64,000 nt of DNA from positions 1 through 64,000 of IMG/VR virus record IMGVR_UViG_3300034524_000090; one strand, 5' to 3'. The notes beneath the pieces were generated by a model. The model ran no database searches and was not told the origin of the DNA. It was given only the letters and a program-made list of their open reading frames with translations. Positions 44,194 through 52,755 of this stretch are shown here, in pieces (positions within the stretch are counted from its first letter, which is position 1; each line of letters opens with the position of its first letter). Position numbers and translations under genes: made by a program. The stretch is from a virus.

Positions 44194-45792
44194 ATGCCTC
44201 TTAGTCTTTTACCTTATCAATCCCCTTTAATAAGCCAAGCTGTTAATGACAATCTGAATTATTTAGATGCAAGCATAAAAAATGTGGTCAAAGATAATAT
44301 CGGCTATGGAATCAGGACGGGTTTATCTGTTAGTGCCCAAACTACCCCTAATATGACAGTTAAAGTATTACCAGGAGTAGCTTATTTACCTTCGGGGCAA
44401 AGAGTACAATTTTCTACAGAAACGGTTTTAACTATACCTAATCCTTCTGTAGTGCAACATTCTAGTGAGCCTCATACTACTGATACTAGCGGTGTATTTA
44501 CTACAGATTTAAAACCAATTACCGATTCTAGTGGTAATTATGCGACTATAAGTGCTATTACTGTTAGAAATGCTAGTGATAATACTGTAGTAACAGTTGA
44601 ATCGGTTGATCCAGTGAACGGTACGGTAGATACTGTTTTAACTGCCGCTACAAACGTTAAGATTGATTACTTTCACGGCCAACAGCGAATAGATATTATT
44701 GTTATTAATTCTTCTGGTGCCTTACAAGTAATTAGTGGAACACCAGCCGATAGTAATCCTCAAGTTCCTACCACTCCTACTGGAGCTATTAAACTAGCTG
44801 AAATCAAAGTTAACCCTAAAGCTAATATTTGTATTGAAAGTACCGATATAACTAATATTATAGATGCTGGCGGTCTAAAAATAGATGATAATTTAAATGT
44901 GGTAGTTTTTAAAGATTTAGTAGTTCTAGGTTCTCAGGTTGTAGGTAATACTGTTCAGCAAGATATAATTGTGCGTGGAAATATTTATAATGACCAAACT
45001 TCACAGCCCGTTACTATTAATGATGATGTATCAATAACAGGTAATATTACTATTACTGGTACTGTTGATGGCCGCGATATTTCGATAGACGGTGCTACAT
45101 TAGATACTCATATTGTTAAACAAGTCGATCCTACTTCTACTGATACTACAAAAGATAAACATCTTTCTAATGCCCTTGCTAAAGGTTGGGAAGATCATAA
45201 AAATTCTACTGGTAATCCTCATTCTACTCAACATAATCAATTGTTAAATATACCTACTGTCGATGTAACCTCTACTGATACAGTTTTAGATAAACATATT
45301 TCTAATGCTTTAGCTAAAGGATGGGAGGATCATAAAAATTCGCCGCACCTCCAATTAGGTGAAACTTCTACTACTGCCTATAGAGGTGATAGAGGAGCTT
45401 CTGCTTATAGTCATTCTATTACTGTTGGTAATCCCCACAGCACAACTCACGCCCAATTAGTAAGCGTTTTAGGAGCTAATCCTGCTTCTACTGATACAAC
45501 CAAAGATAAACATATTTCTGATCAAATGGCGAAACAATGGGAAGATCATAGACTTAATACCTCTAACCCTCACAATACTACTGCCGCCCAAGTAGGAGCT
45601 TTAGTAAGTATTAATTCTATTACAAACGCAGGTGGTAATATAGATCTTATTGCAGGTTCTAATATTTCTATTTCTGCTGATACGGTTAATAAAAAAATAA
45701 CTATAACTGGTTCTGGTACTTGGCCTGATTCGGATACCTTAGATACTCTTCATGCTGATGATTTTCTTTGTCAGATGTGGATGGAAGTGTAA
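44194..45792 (+). CDS. tail fibre protein with DKHIS-type repeats
   Basis: 532 residues. The N-terminal domain (MPLSLLPYQSPLISQAVNDN; GIRTGLSVSAQTTPN; VLPGVAYLPSGQRV) looks like the virion-attachment part of phage fibres. The second half has three or four units STDTTxDKHISNxxAKGWEDHxNS followed by NPHST, shared with the central fibre. It ends in SDTLDTLHADDFLCQMWMEV (described here as the tail motif). Probably a trimeric side fibre. Confidence 0.75.
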   Translation: MPLSLLPYQSPLISQAVNDNLNYLDASIKNVVKDNIGYGIRTGLSVSAQTTPNMTVKVLPGVAYLPSGQRVQFSTETVLTIPNPSVVQHSSEPHTTDTSGVFTTDLKPITDSSGNYATISAITVRNASDNTVVTVESVDPVNGTVDTVLTAATNVKIDYFHGQQRIDIIVINSSGALQVISGTPADSNPQVPTTPTGAIKLAEIKVNPKANICIESTDITNIIDAGGLKIDDNLNVVVFKDLVVLGSQVVGNTVQQDIIVRGNIYNDQTSQPVTINDDVSITGNITITGTVDGRDISIDGATLDTHIVKQVDPTSTDTTKDKHLSNALAKGWEDHKNSTGNPHSTQHNQLLNIPTVDVTSTDTVLDKHISNALAKGWEDHKNSPHLQLGETSTTAYRGDRGASAYSHSITVGNPHSTTHAQLVSVLGANPASTDTTKDKHISDQMAKQWEDHRLNTSNPHNTTAAQVGALVSINSITNAGGNIDLIAGSNISISADTVNKKITITGSGTWPDSDTLDTLHADDFLCQMWMEV

Positions 45793-45825
45793 TAAAAATT
45801 TAACACAATTTTAACAAAATTACAC

Positions 45826-45854
45826 TTGACAAAAGCGTTTTTCTGAATTATAAT
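45826..45854 (+). promoter_or_regulatory. perfect consensus sigma-A promoter
   Basis: TTGACA (45826-45831), a 17-nt spacer and TATAAT (45849-45854) stand 25 nt before the gene at 45880. No other such match is seen in the structural gene region. Confidence 0.9.
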
Positions 45855-45879
45855 TATTTATCGAAAGGAGTTAATTGTT

Positions 45880-46209
45880 ATGGCTTATACTCCAAAACGT
45901 TTTTATATTGGTCAACCAGGAACTTCTGCTACTACCTTAGCTACTGTTCCTTCTGGTAAGACATGGATTGTAAAACAAATATGTCTTGCCAATACTACTG
46001 CTTCTGATGCTACTGTTACTATACATCTTGTTCCTTCGGGAGGGAGTGCTGGTGTAGGTAATATGATTGTGCCTGGAATAACCGTATATGCCAAATCTGT
46101 AGTTACAGTTGATTTAGCTCAAGTTATGACTGCTGGTGATTTTATTGCGGGTTTACAAGGTACTACTAGTGCTATTACTGTAACTATTTCTGGAGTGGAG
46201 GTTGGTTAG
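45880..46209 (+). CDS. small beta-rich fibre-type protein
   Basis: 109 residues behind its own consensus promoter and AAAGGAG site. Sequence such as TLATVPSGKTWIVKQICLAN, TVTIHLVPSG and TSAITVTISGVEVG fits a compact beta-sandwich as in small phage fibre or head-fibre attachment proteins. The strong promoter suggests it is needed in quantity. Confidence 0.6.
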   Translation: MAYTPKRFYIGQPGTSATTLATVPSGKTWIVKQICLANTTASDATVTIHLVPSGGSAGVGNMIVPGITVYAKSVVTVDLAQVMTAGDFIAGLQGTTSAITVTISGVEVG

Positions 46210-46210
46210 A

Positions 46211-46591
46211 ATGGGGGTGCAGACTTTTCCACCAATTAGTTCTGCTGTAAAAAAAGTTCAGTCTGGTACAACCACTGCGGCGGGGAATGTAACTATAATG
46301 GCTGTTAACCCTCAAAAGACGATAGTATTAAGTGCATCTAAAAGTAGTGCAGGTTATGTGGCGGTGCGGGGAGATTTGTTTGTAGAAAGTGGTGCCAGTG
46401 CAAATCCTTTTGTAAAAAAATTTTATAATGCCACTGGCTCGTTTGATACCGCCGTCAGTAGCGGTAGATTTGGATACCTAGGCAATGGTTCTACCAATTT
46501 AACCGTAAAAGTCTACTCCGCAAGATTAGTTAATTCTACTACGATTTATTGCGATGGCCCCGTTGAATGGCAGGTGATTGAATATGTATAA
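46211..46591 (+). CDS. small beta-rich structural protein
   Basis: ATG at 46211 is chosen because GGAGG stands 9 nt upstream. About 126 residues of beta type: VQSGTTTAAGNVTIMAVNPQ, GYVAVRGDLFVESGAS, RLVNSTTIYCDGPVEWQVIE. Similar in style to the preceding protein and probably a fibre or virion surface protein. No named family. Confidence 0.55.
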   Translation: MGVQTFPPISSAVKKVQSGTTTAAGNVTIMAVNPQKTIVLSASKSSAGYVAVRGDLFVESGASANPFVKKFYNATGSFDTAVSSGRFGYLGNGSTNLTVKVYSARLVNSTTIYCDGPVEWQVIEYV

Positions 46592-47045
46592 TTATGTATT
46601 AGTTGATAAATTAACAGGTAAGATTATCAATGCCCTTCAAACACCAAATAAAGGTGTGACTTTAAAGCCAGAAAATAATAATCAAAAGGTGTGGGAAATT
46701 TCAGTAGAAGACTTTGATAATATTCTATCTGGACAATTTGGTTATTATAATTATATTACTAATCATTTTGAACCTGAAATTATACGTAAATGGGTATTAG
46801 TTACACCTGGTCCGTATAAAGTGGGTCTTGTTAATCTTGTATTTGAGCAATGGGATTTAAGTGATCGACCTTCTCTTATGCCAGTAACGACAATAATTAC
46901 TATTAATGGTCAAGCACAAGAAATATTTGTTGATGATGGTACGCTGGAAGTAGAATTGGATTGTCCTGATCCAAGTATAGTAAAAATTAAGATTGAGGCC
47001 TCACGTCATGAAACCCTGGAAACCGAGGTGGTCATTGGTGGCTAA
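46584..47045 (+). CDS. tail fibre assembly-like or virion protein
   Basis: Starts MYNYVLVDKLTGKIINALQT, which resembles the opening of small fibre-associated proteins; then a beta domain with TIITINGQAQEIFVDDGTLE, like a bacterial Ig-type carbohydrate-binding module. About 153 residues. It overlaps both neighbours. Function unproven. Confidence 0.55.
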   Translation: MYNYVLVDKLTGKIINALQTPNKGVTLKPENNNQKVWEISVEDFDNILSGQFGYYNYITNHFEPEIIRKWVLVTPGPYKVGLVNLVFEQWDLSDRPSLMPVTTIITINGQAQEIFVDDGTLEVELDCPDPSIVKIKIEASRHETLETEVVIGG

Positions 47046-47250
47046 AATTGCGACTAAAATGGAGATACCTGAAGAGGTTAAAGAAATTAGACGGAAAGAG
47101 GAACAGTTGCGACTTGAGCGTGAAAAGAAAAAGCAAGAGTATCAAAATAAACTTGCTGTAATTGCCGATAAAAAAAACAAAGGGAAATTAACATTAGATG
47201 ACATAGACACGAAATTAGACATTATTTTAAGTATATTACAGGGCGAATGA
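47038..47250 (+). CDS. small coiled-coil protein
   Basis: GTG at 47038 is preferred, with GAGGTGG 7 nt upstream; a longer frame opens at 46993. The ~70-residue basic product is one helix rich in E, K and R (EVKEIRRKEEQLRLEREKKK) with a C-terminal LTLDDIDTKLDIILSIL. Its place before the holin candidate suggests a lysis or fibre helper; unknown. Confidence 0.5.
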   Translation: MAKIATKMEIPEEVKEIRRKEEQLRLEREKKKQEYQNKLAVIADKKNKGKLTLDDIDTKLDIILSILQGE

Positions 47251-47275
47251 TTTATTTTAAAGGAGGTGAAAATAT

Positions 47276-47596
47276 ATGTCTATGCCTGATACTCTTTTTA
47301 CTTTTCAATATCTATCTACTTTAGCTGGCGCTTCTTTATTAACCTATTTAATTGTCCAATATACAAAAAGCTATATTGACAGCATAAAAAAGTTTTCTAC
47401 TGATTTATATGCGGTATTAGTGGGCACTGTAATTTTACTTTTGGCCCAAATTGCCCAAGGAGCCAATGCGTTAGATTGGCGTATTTATGTTTTATGTTTA
47501 TTTAATGGTTTTCTTGTGGCCGTTACATCTGGCAAAATTAATGACGTGGCTATTAAACCGCCCGCTTCCAATCAACAAAAAGACAATAATAATTAA
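47276..47596 (+). CDS. holin candidate
   Basis: 106 residues with hydrophobic segments at about 10-28, 42-62 and 68-84 and a hydrophilic, charged C-terminus (INDVAIKPPASNQQKDNNN), the usual build of small holins that form the lysis pore in the host membrane. An AAAGGAGGTG site precedes ATG. Cell wall-active proteins are encoded later (54.9 kb). No sequence family is certain. Confidence 0.6.
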   Translation: MSMPDTLFTFQYLSTLAGASLLTYLIVQYTKSYIDSIKKFSTDLYAVLVGTVILLLAQIAQGANALDWRIYVLCLFNGFLVAVTSGKINDVAIKPPASNQQKDNNN

Positions 47597-47606
47597 CCAA
47601 TAATGC

Positions 47607-47635
47607 TTGACAAATTGGTAGACATAATCTATAAT
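47607..47635 (+). promoter_or_regulatory. perfect consensus sigma-A promoter of the replication genes
   Basis: TTGACA (47607-47612), a 17-nt spacer and TATAAT (47630-47635) precede the 91-residue gene and probably drive the early replication genes. Confidence 0.9.
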
Positions 47636-47667
47636 TAGTAGCGAAGCTAAATGCTTCGCTACTAATT
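47633..47667 (+). promoter_or_regulatory. operator-like dyad overlapping the -10 box
   Basis: A perfect inverted repeat with 15-bp arms, core TAGTAGCGAAGC and GCTTCGCTACTA around TAAAT, starts inside the TATAAT and covers the start of transcription. A repressor bound here would block the promoter; alternatively it is a 5' mRNA hairpin. A related dyad overlaps the promoter near 61504-61540. Confidence 0.7.
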
Positions 47668-47683
47668 TCAAGGAGGTATTTTT

Positions 47684-47959
47684 GTGGATTGTTTAGAAAA
47701 AGCTTTGGGAGTTGTAAAAGAAATAGCTATGAAGAATGAAGAATTAGAGAGTTATAATAATGAATTAGAGCAACGTATTGATGAATTAAGACGTTTAAAA
47801 GATGATTATCAACATCTGCTTTGTTTTTTTAAATACCTTGTTAAAAAGAATGGTGGTGTAGTACAAATTCCTGAGTTAGCTTACTTAGATCCTGTTAGAG
47901 ACTTATATATGAGTTATAATCCTAGTAGTTCGTCTTATATATTTAGAGTAAATAATTGA
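47684..47959 (+). CDS. hypothetical coiled-coil protein
   Basis: GTG start behind AAGGAGG. 91 residues, with a coiled coil at about 12-45 (ELESYNNELEQRIDELRRLK) and a Tyr/Ser-rich end. First gene after the consensus promoter, so probably early. Function unknown. Confidence 0.6.
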   Translation: MDCLEKALGVVKEIAMKNEELESYNNELEQRIDELRRLKDDYQHLLCFFKYLVKKNGGVVQIPELAYLDPVRDLYMSYNPSSSSYIFRVNN

Positions 47960-47975
47960 TTAGGGAGGTATTATT

Positions 47976-48422
47976 TTGAGATTTTATTCTGAGGATTTAA
48001 TTAATCTTATTGGTAATTTTGAATTGTATATGTTGGGTTTTTTAGTATCTCAAACACTACAACAAAAAAGCAATGAAATTACAATAACAACAGATCAATA
48101 TCTTAATATGGAAATTAGAGATATTGTGACCGACAAAATTTTAGGCTATGAAGATAACAGCCATGAAAGTCTAGAATTTATGCTAAACATAATGGTATCT
48201 CTGGAATCAATGGGCTTATTAACTTTTGCGGTAGATTATGATAAAACTATGCATGTTAAGTTAAATCCCCAGGTATTCCAATATTTTATTACTGTTCCTG
48301 ATGAAGTTTTACATGACATAATTTTAGGCGATCAAAAAATAACAGATGAGAGACAAGCATTAGGCGAAGACGAAGAAAATATAGTACAATCTTCCTGCAA
48401 GGTGATACCTTTTCCAAAATGA
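47976..48422 (+). CDS. hypothetical early protein
   Basis: TTG start after AGGGAGGT. 148 residues, acidic, mostly helical, with DLINLIGNFELYMLGFLVSQ at the start. No family recognised. Its stop overlaps the nuclease-like gene. Confidence 0.55.
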   Translation: MRFYSEDLINLIGNFELYMLGFLVSQTLQQKSNEITITTDQYLNMEIRDIVTDKILGYEDNSHESLEFMLNIMVSLESMGLLTFAVDYDKTMHVKLNPQVFQYFITVPDEVLHDIILGDQKITDERQALGEDEENIVQSSCKVIPFPK

Positions 48423-48772
48423 GAAGTGGTTTGCAGGCTCATATTTTTTCCTTATTAAAAGAATTATTCCCTAATGCCCGTATACGTTGTGAACATTTAA
48501 TTAAATATAAAGGGCAAAATTTATATCTGGATTTTTTTATTCCTTTTTTGAATGTTGCTATTGAAGTTGACGGCAGACAACATGATGAGTACAACGATTT
48601 TTTTTATAATAGTTTTTTGCAGTATTATGAGGCGTATAGAAGAGATCGCCTAAAAGAAGAGTGGGCCGAAAAAAACAATGTAGCTTTGATAAGGATTAAG
48701 GAGCATGAGGTTTGCAAAGTAACCAAAGAACAATTATGGGAGAGGATAGTTGATGCCCGAAAAGAATACTGA
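48419..48772 (+). CDS. Vsr/DUF559-like PD-(D/E)XK nuclease
   Basis: 117 residues: ARIRCEHLIKYKGQNLYLDF with an acidic active-site Asp, then NVAIEVDGRQHDEYNDFFY giving the E-x-D/G core and RRDRLKEEWAEKNNVALIRI, the layout of small Vsr-like endonucleases. It could nick DNA in recombination or repair. It lies directly before the RecA-like gene, with overlapping ends. Confidence 0.72.
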   Translation: MRSGLQAHIFSLLKELFPNARIRCEHLIKYKGQNLYLDFFIPFLNVAIEVDGRQHDEYNDFFYNSFLQYYEAYRRDRLKEEWAEKNNVALIRIKEHEVCKVTKEQLWERIVDARKEY

Positions 48773-49829
48773 GCTAGATGTTCTTTTAAAAGAGGTTAAT
48801 AGGATTTTAGAACAAGATGAACAATTCTTTTTGGCTTCTAAACAGCCAGAAGGAACTACAGTACGTGTTATCCCAACTGGCTCTTTTAGTTTGGATATTG
48901 CTCTAGGCATTGGCGGTTGGCCTGTTGGGTGTTTTAATGAGCTATATGGACAAGAATCAGTTGGCAAAAGTTTTTTGGCCCTTATGTCCATTAAAGAAGC
49001 GCAAAAACTTTTTCCTGATAAATTTGCCCTTTACATTGATGCCGAACAGTCTTTAAATCCTCAATTAGCCCAACAGCTAGGCGTAAATCTTGATCGGTTG
49101 CTTATCAGCCGTACTAACAGTGCCAGAAAAGCATTTGGGTCATTGACCAAATGGTTAGAAAGTGGCGCAGTTAGTTTTGTTGTAGTGGATTCAATAGCGT
49201 CTTTGATAACGGAGAATGAAGAAGATGAGCAAGAAAATGTGGAAAAAGCCCAGGTGGGTTCTTTAGCTAGAGTTATGAATCAGGTAGCTAGAAAATTAAC
49301 TGCTTTGGTGGCACGTTCTGGTGCTACTGTGTTGTTATTGAATCAAATCCGTGAAAAGATCAATATGGGTTACGGCAGTAGTGATGTTACAACTCCAGGC
49401 GGCCATGCTTTACTCCATTCGGTATCGACAAGGGTATTTTTAAACTTTGCTAGCAGTACAAATACTATCAATGATAAACCTGTTTTTGTGCCACGTCAGA
49501 GTAAGCCTTTTTATTATAATGCCCAAGGAAAGGTTATTGGGGCTAGGATACATGCCGTAGTTAAGAAGAATAAAAAAGGGCCTTCTTTGGGGCAAGCGTT
49601 TTATGATGCTTACTGGCAAAAAGGCATAGATCGTGCAGGTGAAATAATTGATTTAGGGGTTTTTTATGAACTGCTTGGCTTACACAATGGCTGGTATTCC
49701 TACAAAGGTCAAAAATTTGCTCATGGACGTGAAAATGCTATTAAAAAACTACAGGATGATCCAGAATTTGCCGCTGAATTAGAAAGCCAAATAAAAGAAA
49801 TTGCTGGCATTATCAATAAGGAGGATTAA
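48753..49829 (+). CDS. RecA/UvsX-like recombinase
   Basis: Forms filaments on single-stranded DNA and drives strand exchange in phage recombination-dependent replication. From ATG at 48753 (GGGAGAGG upstream) it has 358 residues: GSFSLDIALGIGGWPVG, Walker A YGQESVGKSFL (about 65-75), Walker B VSFVVVDSIASL, ATVLLLNQIREKI as loop 2 region and TTPGGHALLHSVSTRVFL, all hallmarks of RecA. It overlaps the nuclease-like gene. Confidence 0.92.
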   Translation: MPEKNTELDVLLKEVNRILEQDEQFFLASKQPEGTTVRVIPTGSFSLDIALGIGGWPVGCFNELYGQESVGKSFLALMSIKEAQKLFPDKFALYIDAEQSLNPQLAQQLGVNLDRLLISRTNSARKAFGSLTKWLESGAVSFVVVDSIASLITENEEDEQENVEKAQVGSLARVMNQVARKLTALVARSGATVLLLNQIREKINMGYGSSDVTTPGGHALLHSVSTRVFLNFASSTNTINDKPVFVPRQSKPFYYNAQGKVIGARIHAVVKKNKKGPSLGQAFYDAYWQKGIDRAGEIIDLGVFYELLGLHNGWYSYKGQKFAHGRENAIKKLQDDPEFAAELESQIKEIAGIINKED

Positions 49830-49834
49830 TTGTT

Positions 49835-50284
49835 GTGTCGCTAAAGAAGACAATAGAGATATTACAGAATCTAGGTATCCATATTTTTTCTTTTGACGAA
49901 ACATTTAAAGATACTGTTACAATGTCTATTGATGATTTAGACGATCTTGATGTTGTTACTATGTCTAAGTATATTTACATTTTAGCTCAATATATTACTT
50001 ATCTATTCCAGCAACGTAATTTTATTAAAATTAAAGAGGAGCAACTACAGAAGAAATATGAGGCTGTGTTAGCTTCTCTTATTCCCAAACAGCAGGCTAA
50101 AACCTTAAAGGAAAAACGGATGTTGGCGGCTAATACCCAAGAAGCCCAAGAAATTGAAAAACAACTTAATGAAGTTATGGCATTAAGAAAAAGTCTAGAA
50201 AATATCCCTGAAGGCTATATTGAAATATTAAATGCCTTAAAAAGGTATCATGAGACGTTGTTGAAACTCGGAGGTAAAAATTAA
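49835..50284 (+). CDS. hypothetical helical protein between recombinase and helicase
   Basis: GTG start. 149 residues, largely helical, with a coiled coil around LKEKRMLAANTQEAQEIEKQ. Position suggests a replication accessory such as a helicase loader or mediator, without motif support. Confidence 0.5.
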   Translation: MSLKKTIEILQNLGIHIFSFDETFKDTVTMSIDDLDDLDVVTMSKYIYILAQYITYLFQQRNFIKIKEEQLQKKYEAVLASLIPKQQAKTLKEKRMLAANTQEAQEIEKQLNEVMALRKSLENIPEGYIEILNALKRYHETLLKLGGKN

Positions 50285-50286
50285 GT

Positions 50287-51642
50287 ATGGCTAAAATTGC
50301 GCCAGAACAACTTAGTCAATTGTCAGATGTGGCGGCTGAAAGGTCTATTTTGTCTATATTATTACATCATCAAGATTTAATGTATGAAGTTTTTGCTAAG
50401 ATTACTCCTGATGATTTTTATAATATCGGCAATCGTATAATTGCCAGGATTATTAAGTTATATTTTCTAGAAAAATCTACGGTAAAAAAGTTTAATATAG
50501 AAGTTCTGTCAGATATTTTAATCCAGGAAAACCTTTTAAGTAAAATTGGGGGTCAAGAATATCTAGAGGCTTTAAGTATCTTAGATATTCCCCAAGAAAA
50601 TCTTGATTATTATATTAAACGTGTTAAGTTTTGTTCTATGCGGCGTAAACTTTTGCAGGCAATTAAGGATATAGAAGAGGATCTATTTGATATAGAGGAT
50701 GTCGAAAATATAAATGATTTTTTTGCGGCTCAAGAAAATAAAGTACGAGAAGTGTTGTTAGAAAATACTCTTACTGAAGATGTTTATAATTTAACTGATG
50801 CGGCTACTATTTTAGAACAAGAAACAAGACATATAGTTATTCCTACTCTCTTTCCTGCTCTTGATAAAGAGTTGGGTGGCGGTCTTGAAGATGGTAAATT
50901 GTATGTGATAGCGGCTCGTTCTAAGGGTTTTAAATCTACTACTCTCTTAAATTTTGCCGCCAATATAGGTGTTAAACAAAATATTCCTGTTTTATATCTT
51001 GATACAGAAATGGATTCTCGTTCGCAACAACGCCGTTTATTGGCAATGACAGCTAATATTCCTGAAAAACGTTTACGGCAAAAAAATCTTTTAACCAACG
51101 AAGACATACAACGTCTTAATGACACCTTGAATTATCTTCAAGGCAAAAAAATCTATCATAAACTGATACCTAATTTTTCTGTAGAGCAAATTATATCTTA
51201 TGCTCGGCGGTACTGTTTACAAGAAGGTATTAAACTGTTAATTTTTGATTATATTAAAATGCCTAACGGCAATACTAATTTACAGGAACGTCAATTATTA
51301 GGCGTTATTACTAGCACTTTAAAAGATCTTGCTTCTGAATTAAGAATACCAGTTTTGACAGCCTGCCAACTTAACAGACAGGCTGTAGGTAAAGATAGTT
51401 ACAATGAAACATATATTGCTGAAAGTGACCGTATCCTTTGGTTTACTGATTATCTTTTTTACCAAAGACGTAAAACTGAAGAAGAAATTGAAGAACATGG
51501 CCGTGAAAATGGTACTTTGGTTATAGAAGCTGGCCCTTGCAGGCATCAATGTAATTATATTGGCTGGTTTAATATAGAACCTTCATTGAGATTAACTGAA
51601 ATTAAAAATATTGATTTAAGTTTAGATGCCCTATTTGATTAA
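50287..51642 (+). CDS. DnaB-like replicative helicase
   Basis: 451 residues. The N-terminal helical domain (DVAAERSILSILLHHQDLMY) and LGGGLEDGKLYVIAARSKGF followed by KSTTLLNF match DnaB-type helicases; Walker B is IKLLIFDYIKM and the conserved LTACQLNRQAVG and EAGPCRHQ segments follow. The Walker A reads AARSKGFKST, with Phe where a Gly normally precedes the Lys, an unusual variant. It unwinds DNA at the fork and works with the primase encoded next. Overlap is minimal, 11 nt spacing to the next start. Confidence 0.87.
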   Translation: MAKIAPEQLSQLSDVAAERSILSILLHHQDLMYEVFAKITPDDFYNIGNRIIARIIKLYFLEKSTVKKFNIEVLSDILIQENLLSKIGGQEYLEALSILDIPQENLDYYIKRVKFCSMRRKLLQAIKDIEEDLFDIEDVENINDFFAAQENKVREVLLENTLTEDVYNLTDAATILEQETRHIVIPTLFPALDKELGGGLEDGKLYVIAARSKGFKSTTLLNFAANIGVKQNIPVLYLDTEMDSRSQQRRLLAMTANIPEKRLRQKNLLTNEDIQRLNDTLNYLQGKKIYHKLIPNFSVEQIISYARRYCLQEGIKLLIFDYIKMPNGNTNLQERQLLGVITSTLKDLASELRIPVLTACQLNRQAVGKDSYNETYIAESDRILWFTDYLFYQRRKTEEEIEEHGRENGTLVIEAGPCRHQCNYIGWFNIEPSLRLTEIKNIDLSLDALFD

Positions 51643-51653
51643 GGATGGGGATT

Positions 51654-52742
51654 ATGGCTAATGTTCATTATTTAGAACTACTGGCCTATATTGAAGAATA
51701 TATTGATGTAGAAAAATTGCTTTATATGTTAGGGGCCAAACACGTTAAAGTCTATGGTAGTAATATTAGGTCTGAGTGCGTGATTCATGGCGGTGATAAT
51801 GTTTTAGCTTTTAGTTATGATTTAAATAAGAAGGTCTGGAGTTGTTTTTCTAATAATTGTGGTGAAGGTTATAGGCGTAATCTTTATGATTTAGTATATC
51901 TTTATTTGTTAAAACAAAATAGTGCTCCTCCTACTGAGAAAGAGGTTTTTACTCTATTATTACAAGCCACTGATGTAAAAATTGAATTAGATGAGATTGA
52001 GTTTGGCTTTAGTAAGCCCATACAAGATAAGTTTGATAATATTTTATTTGCCACTAGGGTTAAACAACGGTACAATAAAAAATCGACAAAAAATAATTTG
52101 TTGGCTCTTGACGAATCAATAATAAATTGCTACAATATAACTGTTCATCCTTATTTGATAAATCGTGGACTAACACCAGAAACTATCCAGTTTTTCGATT
52201 TAAGATATGCTCCTCAGGGCTTATCTGAAAAAAACACTAAAAATTTTCCAGGGCGAATTATTATCCCAATACGGTCTATAGATAATAAACTCTTGGGTTT
52301 ATCAGGTAGATTGGCTACTGATGATAAAAAAATAATTAAGCAGTACAGTAAATATAAGCATTTATATTCGTTTCCACGTAATTCTGTTTTGTATAATGCA
52401 AATCATGCATTACCCTACATTAAAAAAACGAAAGCAGTTATTTTGGTTGAAGGGTTTTTTGATGTTATAGGTTTATGGCAAAAAGATATTAAAAATGTAG
52501 TTGCGGCAATGGGTAATTCAATAACAATTCAACAGGTTCAAGATTTGTTACCATATTTAAATAAAGTCTATGTATGTTTTGATGGCGATAAAGGAGGGAG
52601 AGATGGGGTTAAAAAGGTTGCTAGGATTTTAGGTAGACTGTGTAGTATTTATAATGTTAGGTTGCCCGAAGGGAAAGATCCAGATGAACTTTCAAAGACT
52701 GAATTAGTACAGAGCATTTTACAAGCAAAGAAAATTATCTAA
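51654..52742 (+). CDS. DnaG-like primase
   Basis: Makes RNA primers. From ATG at 51654 the protein has 362 residues: a zinc-binding domain with Cys42, His45, Cys64 and Cys69 (SECVIHGGDN; SCFSNNCGEG), the RNA polymerase basic region NFPGRIIIPIRSIDNKLLGL with SGR, and a TOPRIM domain with KAVILVEGFFDVIGLW and VYVCFDGDKGGRDG (acidic triad). Ends soon after the TOPRIM, lacking the helicase-binding domain of bacterial DnaG, as usual for phages. ATG at 51645 is an alternative start. Confidence 0.88.
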   Translation: MANVHYLELLAYIEEYIDVEKLLYMLGAKHVKVYGSNIRSECVIHGGDNVLAFSYDLNKKVWSCFSNNCGEGYRRNLYDLVYLYLLKQNSAPPTEKEVFTLLLQATDVKIELDEIEFGFSKPIQDKFDNILFATRVKQRYNKKSTKNNLLALDESIINCYNITVHPYLINRGLTPETIQFFDLRYAPQGLSEKNTKNFPGRIIIPIRSIDNKLLGLSGRLATDDKKIIKQYSKYKHLYSFPRNSVLYNANHALPYIKKTKAVILVEGFFDVIGLWQKDIKNVVAAMGNSITIQQVQDLLPYLNKVYVCFDGDKGGRDGVKKVARILGRLCSIYNVRLPEGKDPDELSKTELVQSILQAKKII

Positions 52743-52755
52743 GGAGGAGTTTATT

